Assembly: GCF_029784165.1 (NCBI RefSeq)
Contig: NC_073696.1
Coordinates: 6,696,001 to 6,760,000, forward strand
Length of the DNA stretch: 64,000 bases
Source: Wyeomyia smithii
Taxonomy: Eukaryota; Arthropoda; Insecta; Diptera; Culicidae
Direction: 5' to 3'
In this document: piece after piece, positions 1-10,033 of the stretch
How positions within the stretch are numbered: position 1 is the first letter of the stretch
Layout: each line of letters starts with the position of its first letter
Translations under genes and position numbers: made by a program
The notes under the pieces: model-generated
Database searches by the model: none
Seen by the model: the letters and a program-made list of their open reading frames with translations, nothing else
What the model was told of the DNA's origin: nothing

Positions 1-1237
1 CAGGAACAGAGTCCGGACATACTTTCCTGGCAAAATCAAATATCCACCTACTTGAAGACTCCTCGCTTTTGTTGACCATTACGCGATTCCGCATTCTTCG
101 GGCTGTGTTCCAAAGAGTGCTCATTGATGTCTCCCTCGATGTTTCGTTTACGAACCGACGCCAATATCCGCGTTTTTTTGCTTTAGACAAGCCTTTAAGC
201 TTGGTATCAAGCTCCGAATACCGTTAATAGTCGCCAGGTATACCTCCCTTCTGGTAGGCCAAAAACGCGTCGAATCTTTGCGTGTAGACATAGGAGCACT
301 CTTGGTCCCACCACGGAGTGGGAGGCCGTTCTTTGATCGTTACGCCGGGATATTTCTTCGTTTGGGCTTGCAACGCGGCGTCGAGAATCAAGCCCGCGAG
401 GAGGTTGTATTCTTCAAGTGGTGGATGATGTTGAATCGAATCGACCGCTTTTGAAATCATTTCCTCGTATAACTTCCAATCGACATTCCGTGTGAGGTCA
501 TACGGAATGTCAATTGGTCGCATGCGAGTTGACCCGTTTGTAATTGAAATAAGAATAGGCAGATGGTCGCTACCGTGAGGATCGAGGATTACCTTCCATG
601 TGCAATCCAACCGTAGCGACGTCGAACATAAGGATAGATCCAAAGCGCTTGGGCGCGCTGGAGGTTTCGGGATACGTGTCATTTCACCGTTGTTTAAAAT
701 AGTCATGTCGAAGTCATCGCAAAGGTTATAGATTAAAGAGGAGCGGTTATCATTGTATGGGGAACCCCAAGCCACGCCATGAGAGTTGAAGTCTCCCAAA
801 ATCAAACGTGGCGAGGGAAGAAGTTCTATTAAATCAAAGAGCAGCCGTTGCCCAACCTGTGCTCTGGGAGGAATATATATTGAGGCAATACAAAGCTCTT
901 TACCTTGTATTGTCATTTGACATGCGACAACTTCGATGCCTGGAATCGAGGGGAGGTTAATACGATAGAAAGAATAGCACTTTTTAATCCCTAAAAGTAC
1001 TCCTCCATATGGGGTGACTCGATCAGGGCGAATAATATTAAAATCATGGAAGTTGAGATCAATATTTGAAGTAAGCCAAGTTTCACAAAGGGAAAATGCA
1101 TCGCATTTGTTTTTATTTATCAAAACTTTAAACGAATCAATTTTTGGTAAAATACTTCTACAATTCCACTGTAAGACAGAGATAGAATCCTTCATATACG
1201 CAGTTGAATTAGACATCGATGGATACAATCGCTGCAA
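1..1237 (-). pseudogene. LINE ORF2, AP endonuclease domain (one in-frame stop, truncated by window edge)
   Basis: This encodes the apurinic-type endonuclease that nicks target DNA during target-primed reverse transcription. Visible catalytic blocks in order are LQWNCRS (Asn), LCETWL (Glu), LILGDFNSHG (Asp/Asn), SALDLSL and SDHLPI (Asp-His), within about the first 230 residues. The frame is open from 1237 down to a single TAA at 224-226. Beyond that stop the same frame stays open for the remaining 74 codons to the window edge, with LINE-like linker sequence (WNTARRMRNR). The stop therefore looks like a point nonsense mutation and not the natural end. The start overlaps the end of ORF1 (1209-2579) in another frame. 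Family-level assignment is confident; whether the rest of ORF2 is intact cannot be seen. Confidence 0.85.
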
Positions 1238-2579
1238 GGAGGGGCCATTGGGCAGTCAACTGCTTCAAAAATGATCTAACTGTTGGGAGGAATGCTGTAA
1301 GAAAAATTTTAATTGGATCGGGTACATTGAAATTTTCAAAAATCCAGTCCACAATGTCAGAAAATTTCACTAATCCAGAGTTTCTTTTATCAACTGGATA
1401 TGCAAAAGGAACAACTGGGGTTTTAGATGTTCCTGGCAGTGCTGGGAACTCTTTCTGGGACTTTAAATTTGCAAGCCCAGGAGGAGTTTGCTTCGGTTTT
1501 TCCGCAGCACTGTTTGGTTTGTTCGTAATTTTCATTACACTTTGGGAAATCTTAGAACCTTTACGGGGAAGTTTAGGAGAAGAAACATTTTTCCTCTTCC
1601 TAGACTCCCCAGGATTGGCATAAGATGTTCCCGCTGGTGAATTGTCAGAATCGGTTTCATCAGAGGGCAACAGATCAAAGGGGTTCGATGTTATGGTAGA
1701 AGTGGTCACGGTCTTCTTCAGCATCTCAGCATAAGAACGCTTTGAACGCTCCTTAAGTGACCGCTTGATTTTATCTCTGCGCTGCATGTACACCGGGCAT
1801 GTGGAGAGCTCATGCTGGTTTTCCCCACAGTGAATACATTTTTCAGCATTAACACTGCAAGAATCTTCCGCATGAGTCTCCCCACACTTGCTACATCGTG
1901 CCTTATTGCAGCAGTAGGCGGCTGTGTGGCCTAACTGCTTGCAATTGGTGCAATTCATAACACGGGGTACATACAATCGCACAGGCAGACGAACCCGGTC
2001 GATCGAGACGTGGCTAGGGAGTGCAGATCCGGCAAACGTAACGCGAAACGAGTCTGACGGAGTGTAAACTTTTTTACCGCCGACGAGAGACATGGACCGC
2101 AATTGCTTACAATCCAAAATCTTCGCCTGTGTTTCGGTATTTTTGAAGCAACCGGTTGCGCTTTTTAGGATACACTCGACAGACAGACTCGAATCGGTTA
2201 TGACACCGTCGATCTCCACGTCTCGTGCGGGTATGTAAACGCGATACTCGCGTGTGAAGAGCTCAGAGCAAGCGATAGCATTGGCCTGTGCCAGATCACT
2301 GACCACGACACGGAGCTTGTTAGGTCGGACCTTGGAAATTTCGGTCACGGCCTTGTACCCCTTCGTCAGGTCTTTTGAAATTTGCAGTATGTTTAATCGC
2401 TTCGAATTCACTCCTGCCTTTGGACGAAAATAAACAGTATAGCTGCCCTGTTGAGATCCGTCCGGGTAAAGCCTGGGGCGAGGGGGGACTGGAAAATGAA
2501 CAGGGGAGGGGGTAACAGAAGGGTCAGGGTCAGGGGGGTTCGGGGATGGTGGCACGGGAGGCGTGGGATCTATATCCAT
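1209..2579 (-). CDS. LINE ORF1 protein with three CCHC-type zinc knuckles (gag-like)
   Basis: An intact 456-codon reading frame. The N-terminus (residues 1-40) is very proline-rich. A middle region (about 45-200) probably corresponds to the RRM-like RNA-binding part of insect ORF1 proteins. Then come three knuckles: C210-x2-C-x4-H-x4-C223, C229-x2-C-x3-H-x4-C241 and C248-x2-C-x4-H-x4-C261. The C-terminal half is basic and Ser/Thr-rich. ORF1 proteins of I/Jockey LINEs bind their own RNA to form a cytoplasmic ribonucleoprotein needed for retrotransposition. The second knuckle is one residue shorter than the classic spacing. ORF2 follows with a short overlap. No frameshift or stop is visible, so this copy is fairly young. 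Confidence 0.88.
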   Translation of the reverse strand: MDIDPTPPVPPSPNPPDPDPSVTPSPVHFPVPPRPRLYPDGSQQGSYTVYFRPKAGVNSKRLNILQISKDLTKGYKAVTEISKVRPNKLRVVVSDLAQANAIACSELFTREYRVYIPARDVEIDGVITDSSLSVECILKSATGCFKNTETQAKILDCKQLRSMSLVGGKKVYTPSDSFRVTFAGSALPSHVSIDRVRLPVRLYVPRVMNCTNCKQLGHTAAYCCNKARCSKCGETHAEDSCSVNAEKCIHCGENQHELSTCPVYMQRRDKIKRSLKERSKRSYAEMLKKTVTTSTITSNPFDLLPSDETDSDNSPAGTSYANPGESRKRKNVSSPKLPRKGSKISQSVMKITNKPNSAAEKPKQTPPGLANLKSQKEFPALPGTSKTPVVPFAYPVDKRNSGLVKFSDIVDWIFENFNVPDPIKIFLTAFLPTVRSFLKQLTAQWPLLAAIVSIDV

Positions 2580-2965
2580 CGCGCTTAATGTAGCGCACTA
2601 GCGCACTAGCGCCGACAAAAACACGTACCTATGTACTTCTTCCTTCCAGCAGTGGTTGTCCGATCGTTCGAAGCTGCACCGAAAGCAGCCAGCAGCACCA
2701 GTACAGCAGCACCAATACAGCCACCAGCAGTGAGCCGGGTGTGAGATCACTCAGCACAGCGACACGACTCGACTGTCAACTGATGGCCTTGAATTAGAAG
2801 GATCTATTCACTGTGCACAGATCAAAACTGCAGCTGGTATTTTGCACCAATACAGCCAAAGTTGCGAGCCGGGTACAGAACGTAGCGACACAACTCACAT
2901 TGTAATAGATTGTAATAGAACGACCACTTTGCACGTCCGTTTCTGTCGAGTGTTCGACGCGGAAT
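2580..2965 (-). promoter_or_regulatory. Probable 5' UTR/internal promoter with two related monomers
   Basis: Just upstream of ORF1 two similar stretches occur about 135 bp apart. The block CACCAATACAGCCA followed by GAGCCGGGT is at 2710-2740 and again at 2845-2872, each next to GCGACACGACTC or GCGACACAACTC on the plus strand. Tandem 5' monomers are a known way for LINEs to retain a promoter; here only two diverged units are visible. The function is inference. Confidence 0.45.
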
Positions 2966-4220
2966 GACTTTATTGTTTGTTTAATATTATATACTTACAC
3001 CATAATTGATCATTATTTTGTTGACCATACAAAGGGTTTGTCAACCACCAGTTAAAAATCACTGTGATAAAGCAATTTTGGAGCATTATCAATTCATTGT
3101 TTAGCAAAGGAACATGAAAAACGTGTGGATATATTTATTGTACCTGATTGCAATACCTCTCAATATGTTACCTTTCTTGTTCGTTTGACTCGGGTTTTGA
3201 CATGTTTGTTTGGCTTACAATATTCTCTTGGCATATCTCTTCCTCTAAGTATTGCTAGTTTGCCTATCTATCTCTTAGTGATTACATTGAAATGTTCAGA
3301 GTTTGAATCAAAGCCGAGTTCTGAATTCTCGTTAATTTACAAAGCAAACTTTGTTTTAATCTATATAAATAGTAACAAAAATAAAATAGCCAACATGTTG
3401 AACCTATAATATCGACGAGTAAATTTATTTTTCATGGATTTTTTAGTGCAAGAAGTTACATCATAACTAAGTGTTAAAAATTTGCTGCAGTACGGTATGT
3501 AATTTTTTTTTCACCACTGCTGAAAACGTTCCATCCATATCATATACAAATTGACAAAAAATTGGAAAAATGAACAAAATGAAAAATTACAGAAATACCC
3601 CAAATAATTAAAAAAAAAACAAATATTTGAAAAAAAAAATGAAATCTGACGAAGTGAAAAAAAGATAGTTTTATCAAAATATGTTATAGTCCAAAAAAAC
3701 AAATTTGTTTACAGTATCAAAATGCTCGAAATGTCAAACATATCGTGAGAGAATGAATGGAATCATCAATGTACAAAATTTTTAACTAGAAACAACAAAA
3801 ACGTTAAAAATCTGTCGCAAAATGTGGGTGAAAATTGAGAATGGAAATAATTGAAAATAATGAGTACAATAATAGAAATAATATACATTATTAACATGAC
3901 AAATATGACAAAAATGATAAAAATGACGAAAGAGACAGAAATGACACAATTGACAAAAATGATACAAATGATACAAATGACAAAAGTAACAAAATTGAAA
4001 AGCTTGATAATGAACGCAAAAATTTAAAAATTTTAAAGAGTGCAAAAATAATAAAAAGAACCGAAATGGCCAAAGTGAAAAAAAAAGTGAAAGGAAAAAG
4101 TATTGGAAATAGTAATGATGTAAAAAGTGTTAGAAATGACAGGAACAACATAAAATTATTATTCGAAATAATTGTAGGAAATGAATGTCGAAATATAATA
4201 AAAGTTGAAATCAAATATTG
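2966..4220. repeat. AT-rich spacer with low-complexity tract of degenerate 9-bp repeats
   Basis: No supportable gene. From about 3500 the sequence is very A-rich on the plus strand, and from about 3885 to 3990 it is a degenerate tandem of ACAAATGAT/ACAAAAATG-like 9-mers. The apparent reading frames on the opposite strand are rich in Phe, Ser and Leu only because of this composition. Confidence 0.7.
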
Positions 4221-7200
4221 TCAGACACGTTAATGAAATGCAATCGAAAATGTATAGCTATCAGCAAAGACAAAAATAATGAAATATATTCAAAATGATA
4301 GATGTATAAATAATTATAAGAAAGACAAAGATGGTAAAAAAGTCTTTTTTACCCTTTTGCAGTGTTACTCATTGAGAAGGACCCTGCTCCGTGTTATAGT
4401 GCATTTTGTATTCTCCTTCAGACTTAGTAACCTACTTTCTTCCATATCGACTTTATCATATCGTCCCGCAAGCTATCACAGCGTATAACGTGCTATTGTC
4501 TATGATATTATCAAAAACTTAGAACCGGGGGTTATTTATTCTGGAGGGAAGATTTATGTGGAAGAGCCTGAGAATGAACCCATACTTGAGTCCTTTTCGC
4601 CAACGAATGGCTTGGTTCTACAAAGCTTCGAACCTTGCGGCAACGAAGCTCCACAAAAGTATTGACAACCAACAATGAAAAAAATATTCGAAACTGCTGT
4701 CGCAACAATTAACGAAAACGTTGGTGTAAATTTCGACATAAAGCTATTGAAAGTAGAAATAAGCTAAGGTTTTTCCATCGTGCTGAACTGATATCGAAAT
4801 TTGCGCAAACCTGAAAACTTTCAACTGGAAATTTTCTCGTTGAAGCTTTTCGCAAAGCTCTCGTTGCCGTTTCGTAACCATTGAGAATTATCTTGAATGC
4901 TTTCGCCGCTTCGCTATAAAGCGCATGTGCCGTTACCTGTGGAATTCGGACGCAGCCTTTGTGTTATCCTGTGCTTTCAAAGCACAAGTTTGTGCTTAAC
5001 GAATGTTCTTTTCGTTCATGTTTTGCCTTTTGATTCAGGAAAGTGCTGTAAGAGTTCGCTAGTGGGGTAGGCGCCTATGAAAAAAAAAAATTATTATTTA
5101 TGCGAGTTGTGACTAGTTCTAGCATTTATTTTCTGGTTACTATACCTAATATATTTGATGATTTTAATGAATGGTGTTTGTTTACGAAATAATTGCTCCA
5201 ATACTAGAGTTGGGAAATTTTTCTCAAATTTAAACCTGAAATGGAATGCCAAATATTCTCAAAGCATAAACTGTCAATATAAAAAAGCAAATTTAAGCTT
5301 GTCAAAATGAGGAAATTTGTTATTGCATAGATTGGCTGAGGCAGACTGGAATAGAAATTCCAGATTATGATGATCTATCTGATGTTGCTTCGCACACGAA
5401 TTGATCAACTGATAACGCAAACCAAAAATGTTATTCATTCAATTGCATTCAAAGTTCCCAAATCCCACGTGTAATAATTTGCCTCGGATTCCATTTTACT
5501 ATAGATTCGGAAAGACTCGCGCAGATCAAAACGAAAAAAAAAAATAAAGAAAACATCTCTCCCAGCAAAGGACCAACAAGAGGTGTAAGCTTAGGATTGG
5601 CACACTCCAGAGCTCCGACCACAACTGAGAGCTTACTTCAATCAATCAGGACAAAAACCAAAGCATCGACTCAGGAACCGTAAAGCTGAGGTTACCATCG
5701 CACTAATTGCTGTAATCAACTATTCTGCAGTGAATCTCAGCTCGTACTACATACTACTGCTCACGCTTCCCGAATCCTGACCACCATATCATTAACAAAT
5801 GCATCGGAATCGAAGTCTTACGTAGTTGGAGCCGGATATTTATCGGTGTATTGGTGGAATGTACCATTTTTGTCCTGCCCGTTTTGTGGAGCGGAAGCCG
5901 CTTCATTTCGTGTCAATATGCTCGCTTGCTTAGCACTGTTACCGGCAAGCCGGTCCCGGACACGCGGTTGGTTAATGACCGGTGGCCAACTCCGGCTCCG
6001 GAGCAAGACGTGAAAAACCTTTTGCCACTATGTGCACTTAAACGAAACCGAACCCAATGAACCGTGCGCCATTACGCAACTGTGCTAAGCCGTCGGATTT
6101 GGTTGCCTATGGTCCTATGGTTGGCATTTCTAAGCCTGGGATATGGAAATGCGAAAAGCATCGGATATTTATAAATTTGCATTTGATTATGAAATCTATT
6201 TCTCTTAACTGTAGTTTCGAAATCGTGCCACCGGACCGGAATTGTTGAGCTTGTTGCCACAGACGTGGGCCTCGGTTCTCAGGAGGGGTCAAATGGGGGA
6301 GATAGAGCGGGAGCAGTGAGACAACTACCGGCGCAGTGTGTTCGCAGTTCCGAAGGGGTGGCCAGGATATAAACGAAACAGAGGTTTGCATTCCATTTGC
6401 ACTGATCCTGGCCGAGTTGTAGCTTGCTTTGTGGAAGCCGCAATGAGTAGCAGTAGAACGACGATGATGACGATAGCACCGTGATGTGGACAGCGGCGGC
6501 GGAGGGAAACATGTAGATATGCGATGACCAAGTTTTAGTTGCCGCCGTGCTGCAAGCGAGTCGGAAAACGGAGAATTATCTCGATATTCTCAAAAGGCTC
6601 TTGACTGATTGCCACGCTGATGTTGTTTCGTTTCTCGGTCCAGAGATGCCAAGCTGCTTGGGTTGGAATTTGATTGTATATGAAGCAAGCAATTCAAGGT
6701 GTATGAATCAATTAGCGTACAATTTGTATCTTTTTTAACAAAATTAAGGTCAATAGGTAACAAAGGCTGAAAAAAGGTTTTCAACGAAAATGCGATTTAC
6801 ATCCTCTTTGGGCGGGGTTTTCAGGATCGAACAACTAGTGATTTGAAAGTGTAGAGTAATTGTGTGTTTTATCAGATAAATGAATAGTTTTTAATGTCCG
6901 GAAATAATGCGAAACGACGATCGATAGTTTTCGAAGCTCACATTTTAATGACTTTTTTTGACTGTCGACAAAAGTGGATTTTGAGTTTTGGGTAGAGAGG
7001 TAAAAATTTGGCACAGTAGAGATTTTTTTGTTGAGACAGATTATACGGATTTTAAATATTACGTTGACGTTAGTAGACTCAGTAGGAGAACAAAAGTTAA
7101 AAAAATAACTACGAATCAGTTCGGGCTCATTGGGCTGAAAATTCTTTGGTCTGACATAAAAATGATGCCGCGATTCAAAAATCTGTGGAGTTTCTCGATT
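4221..7200. other. Spacer without recognisable genes
   Basis: Only short open frames occur, with no domain I recognise. Composition becomes less AT-rich between about 5600 and 6560, which might reflect old host or element sequence, but nothing there is supported by motif or repetition inside the window. Confidence 0.5.
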
Positions 7201-7204
7201 GGCC

Positions 7205-8090
7205 TTAACTAGAATGATGTCAAGGCACATGTTATCAATTCGTTCTCAAGTGAATTTCGTGATTCGATTACGCATTGCATTGCTCAGATTTTCAACAAGA
7301 CTATCGTGTCAAACTTTCGACAGAGACTTCACATCGGAATACCTTACAAACCTAGAAAAGAAAGTTCAAGTCAATGTTATCTATACAGACTTGAAAGCGG
7401 TGTTCAATAAAACTGACCACAAGAGATTGGTGCGCAAATTGTTTCGTCTAGGTGTCTCTTCGCAATTACCTTCATGGTTGGAATCTTTTTTAACGAAGCA
7501 TGAACTTTGCACTAAAATAAACGGTTTCGTATAAGGACTGTTTTCGAACAAATCAGAAGTGCCTCAAGTTAGTAACCTTGGCCCGCTACTATTATTTTGT
7601 TTTTCAATGACACAACTGTGATTTTGAAAAATGGTTTGCTAATTGAAAATTTACAGTAAAATGCGCACGGAAGCAGATTGTCGGCTTCTACGAGTCTGCT
7701 AAGCACGTTTGCTGATTAGTGCCGCTGAAATAAACTTAGTGTTAATAAGTATCAGGTCATTTTATTTCACAGCGCATCACATTCAATTTTGTTTGATTAT
7801 AATATTGAGGGAAAATCCTTTCCAGAGTCACTAAAGAGTCCGATTTGGTAGTTAAAGTTTCGACTAACACCGAGCCACAATAATTTCCAAAGCAATGAGG
7901 CACTTAGATTTTATTTCTAAGATTGCGAAATATTTTTCTTACCCTCACTACTGGAAGTCAACGACGGCACTACGTAGGAACTTCAAGAAAAGTTGTTTGT
8001 GGCGATAATGTTGTGCAGTGAAGTTCTTGCTCCCGTACTATTAAAAAAGTTGAACTTTTGCATATTAAAAATAGCTTTTCGGATAACAAC
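7205..8090 (+). pseudogene. Eroded LINE reverse transcriptase fragment (Jockey-like)
   Basis: Reverse transcriptase blocks are recognisable: QVNVIYTDLKAVFNKTDH (block A, normally ...DFxKAFDxxDH; the second Asp position here reads Asn), LGVSSQLPSWLESFLT, then after a stop SNKSEVPQVSNLGPLLLF (block B, normally GVPQGSxLGPLLF). Past about 7640 frames shift repeatedly and the YADD block cannot be read cleanly, although CRRNKLSV-like remnants continue to about 8090. Several stops and shifts show it is long dead. It ends close to the 5' end of Jockey-1 and is distinct from it in sequence. Confidence 0.75.
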
Positions 8091-8417
8091 GTTACTGCAA
8101 CCAATTTTCAATCGAAATATGTTTGGTCAAAATGACCCGATCTCAACAAGTCTACGGACATTTACGTCTTAGGAAGAGCATTTTGACTTCAATGAGATTT
8201 TTTCGCCACGAACAGTCATCGGGCGCGGACGCGTTTTCATTTCGCTCCGCAATTAACTTGTATTTTTATTTTTTTTTTTACACCTTGACGGCGTCGCGAT
8301 TGCACGTAAGCAACAATTTATTTATTTATAAACAATCTTTGACCGTCGCGCTACCGCGTGTATCTAACCTTTTCTCGACAATTCGTATTCGCCGCGTAAC
8401 AATTTTTAATCAGTGCT

Positions 8418-10019
8418 ATGGAAAAGTGTGGCATAACCAACTGTACTTCGACCGACAACCGTTTCCTGTGGAAATGCGAAGGAATATGCAAAAGGCACTT
8501 CCACGCTGCCTGCGTAGGAACCCGTAGAAACCAAGAAGAACTACTGCGTTCATTTATGCTGCCCTTATGCATAGAATGCCAGGAGCAATTCATGGACCAA
8601 TTCCAACTGAAGAAGCTCATCCAGCACCAGAAAATTTTAACAGAAAGTATTGAATCACAAATCAAATCAAATCATTCAATAATCAGTCAACTTCCTAAAC
8701 TGACTGTAACGCACGACACACTGGACAGTATCAATACACTGCTTTCTGAATTGAAGACGGAAATTAAAAAAGTAAATATCAACACAAACAATGCGTCGGC
8801 AAAAACCATGAATCGCATTTCGACGCTGTTCGGCGAACTTGGCCATGATTCCATATCGGACATATCGGATATTAGCAAAGAAAATCGGCAGCACACAAAG
8901 AACATACAACAGCACCTGGAAAAAGCATTTACTAATATAGAATCGAAAATTGACAATATGGAACACCAATTAGAAGCTATACGAAATAAGAAAACAAACT
9001 GCAGTACAACGGCGCAGGAACTAATCAATGAATTAAAAGCGCTCAAAGAATCGAATTCACTCCAGCCAAAAACAAACAATCATCCCAGTCTGGCTGAAGA
9101 ACTTCGCCTTTCATTGCCACTTCCAGAATCGGACTCAGAAGAACACCGTACTCTAAATTCCACATCAGGCTGGCGCCTAATTGGCAATAAAAAAGTATGG
9201 AAACGCGACTGGACTGAATATGACGCCAGACAGCGTAAAAGACGCATGCAGGAAAAGCAAGCAGAAAAGGCCGCTCGTAAACGTATGCAGCAACGCAAAC
9301 GTCAGCAGGAAAACTCAAACCCTATCAGCATAGGTAACAACACCTATAAACACGGAATAAACCATTTCGCCTGCAACTCAAAGAAAACTCAAATTGCTGA
9401 AATGCCAAAACAACCACTACCCTCGGCCAAAGACCTCCTGGCAGCTGCACGCGTTCAATTTGCTGGGCCGCCGAATTCAGACATAACATCAAAATTTATA
9501 AATTTCCAAAAAGGCGAAACTATCAACCCATATCGGACAGAAAAAAATGCAACTAACAATGAAAATTCTGCACCGGCTCCTGCCAGCAACGCCAGCATAC
9601 AATCAGCACCGCAAGACAGCCAATTTGAACTTGACCCCATGCGTCCACCAATCGTCCGACTTACGCAGCAATCATCGAATGGCGACGAGCGCTTTTTGAA
9701 GGCTAGACTCCGCGACCCAAAAGTAATGCATATTACACGCCTATATCTCGCATACATGAAGGACCAACCATCATCTGTATGCGTAGAAGGAATGACACCA
9801 ACCAGTATAAGCATGCTTCTCGCATCCGAAGGACTGCCGACATCTCCAGAACAACTCCAACGCGTCTTTATTGAAGTCCATCAGGAATATGGACTCACGC
9901 CAGCCGAAGCAGTAGCCGACCTTCAATCATATCGTCATTTTTTATCAAATGAACGCACGCACCGTCTTCAACAACTTCGCGAAAGTGTAAATAAATTTAG
10001 TACAAATTTTCGCAAGTAA
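8418..10019 (+). CDS. Jockey-1 ORF1 protein with N-terminal PHD-like finger
   Basis: Intact 533-codon frame. Residues 4-54 carry a Cys/His pattern like a PHD finger: C4, C9, C20, C24, H27/H29, C32, C51, C54. PHD-type fingers are known in ORF1 proteins of some CR1/Jockey-lineage LINEs in place of CCHC knuckles. Residues about 60-215 are charged and heptad-like with a probable coiled coil (repeated Ile/Leu spacing around MNRIS...NIESKIDNMEHQ), consistent with oligomerisation. A strongly basic stretch near residues 275-305 (RKRRMQEKQAEKAARKR) could bind nucleic acid. The start is the first ATG of the open frame after the 5' UTR. It probably packages element RNA; that role is inferred from position. 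Confidence 0.82.
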   Translation: MEKCGITNCTSTDNRFLWKCEGICKRHFHAACVGTRRNQEELLRSFMLPLCIECQEQFMDQFQLKKLIQHQKILTESIESQIKSNHSIISQLPKLTVTHDTLDSINTLLSELKTEIKKVNINTNNASAKTMNRISTLFGELGHDSISDISDISKENRQHTKNIQQHLEKAFTNIESKIDNMEHQLEAIRNKKTNCSTTAQELINELKALKESNSLQPKTNNHPSLAEELRLSLPLPESDSEEHRTLNSTSGWRLIGNKKVWKRDWTEYDARQRKRRMQEKQAEKAARKRMQQRKRQQENSNPISIGNNTYKHGINHFACNSKKTQIAEMPKQPLPSAKDLLAAARVQFAGPPNSDITSKFINFQKGETINPYRTEKNATNNENSAPAPASNASIQSAPQDSQFELDPMRPPIVRLTQQSSNGDERFLKARLRDPKVMHITRLYLAYMKDQPSSVCVEGMTPTSISMLLASEGLPTSPEQLQRVFIEVHQEYGLTPAEAVADLQSYRHFLSNERTHRLQQLRESVNKFSTNFRK

Positions 10020-10033
10020 GGACGCCCTCTTCT

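Larger units (their letters stand above)
1..2965 (-). mobile_element. I-clade-like non-LTR retrotransposon, 5' half
   Basis: On the minus strand the order is 5' UTR, ORF1 (gag-like, three zinc knuckles), then ORF2 starting with an AP-type endonuclease. ORF2 leaves the window at its left edge, so the reverse transcriptase part is not visible. The ORF1-ORF2 overlap of about 29 nt and the knuckle-bearing ORF1 fit the I/Jockey group; the I clade is my preferred call. The 5' boundary near 2965 is estimated from where the CATTCCGCG stretch begins on the minus strand; it is not supported by a target duplication because the 3' end is out of view. Confidence 0.8.

Noticed and set aside
1219..1623. Plus-strand frame opposite the LINE ORF1
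   Set aside because: Shadow of the true minus-strand ORF1 with its zinc knuckles.
3511..4214. Long Phe/Ser/Leu-rich minus-strand frames
   Set aside because: They lie in an A-rich degenerate 9-bp repeat tract; composition explains them.
8687..9814. Several minus-strand frames within Jockey-1 ORF1
   Set aside because: Antisense shadows of an intact ORF1; no domain of their own.
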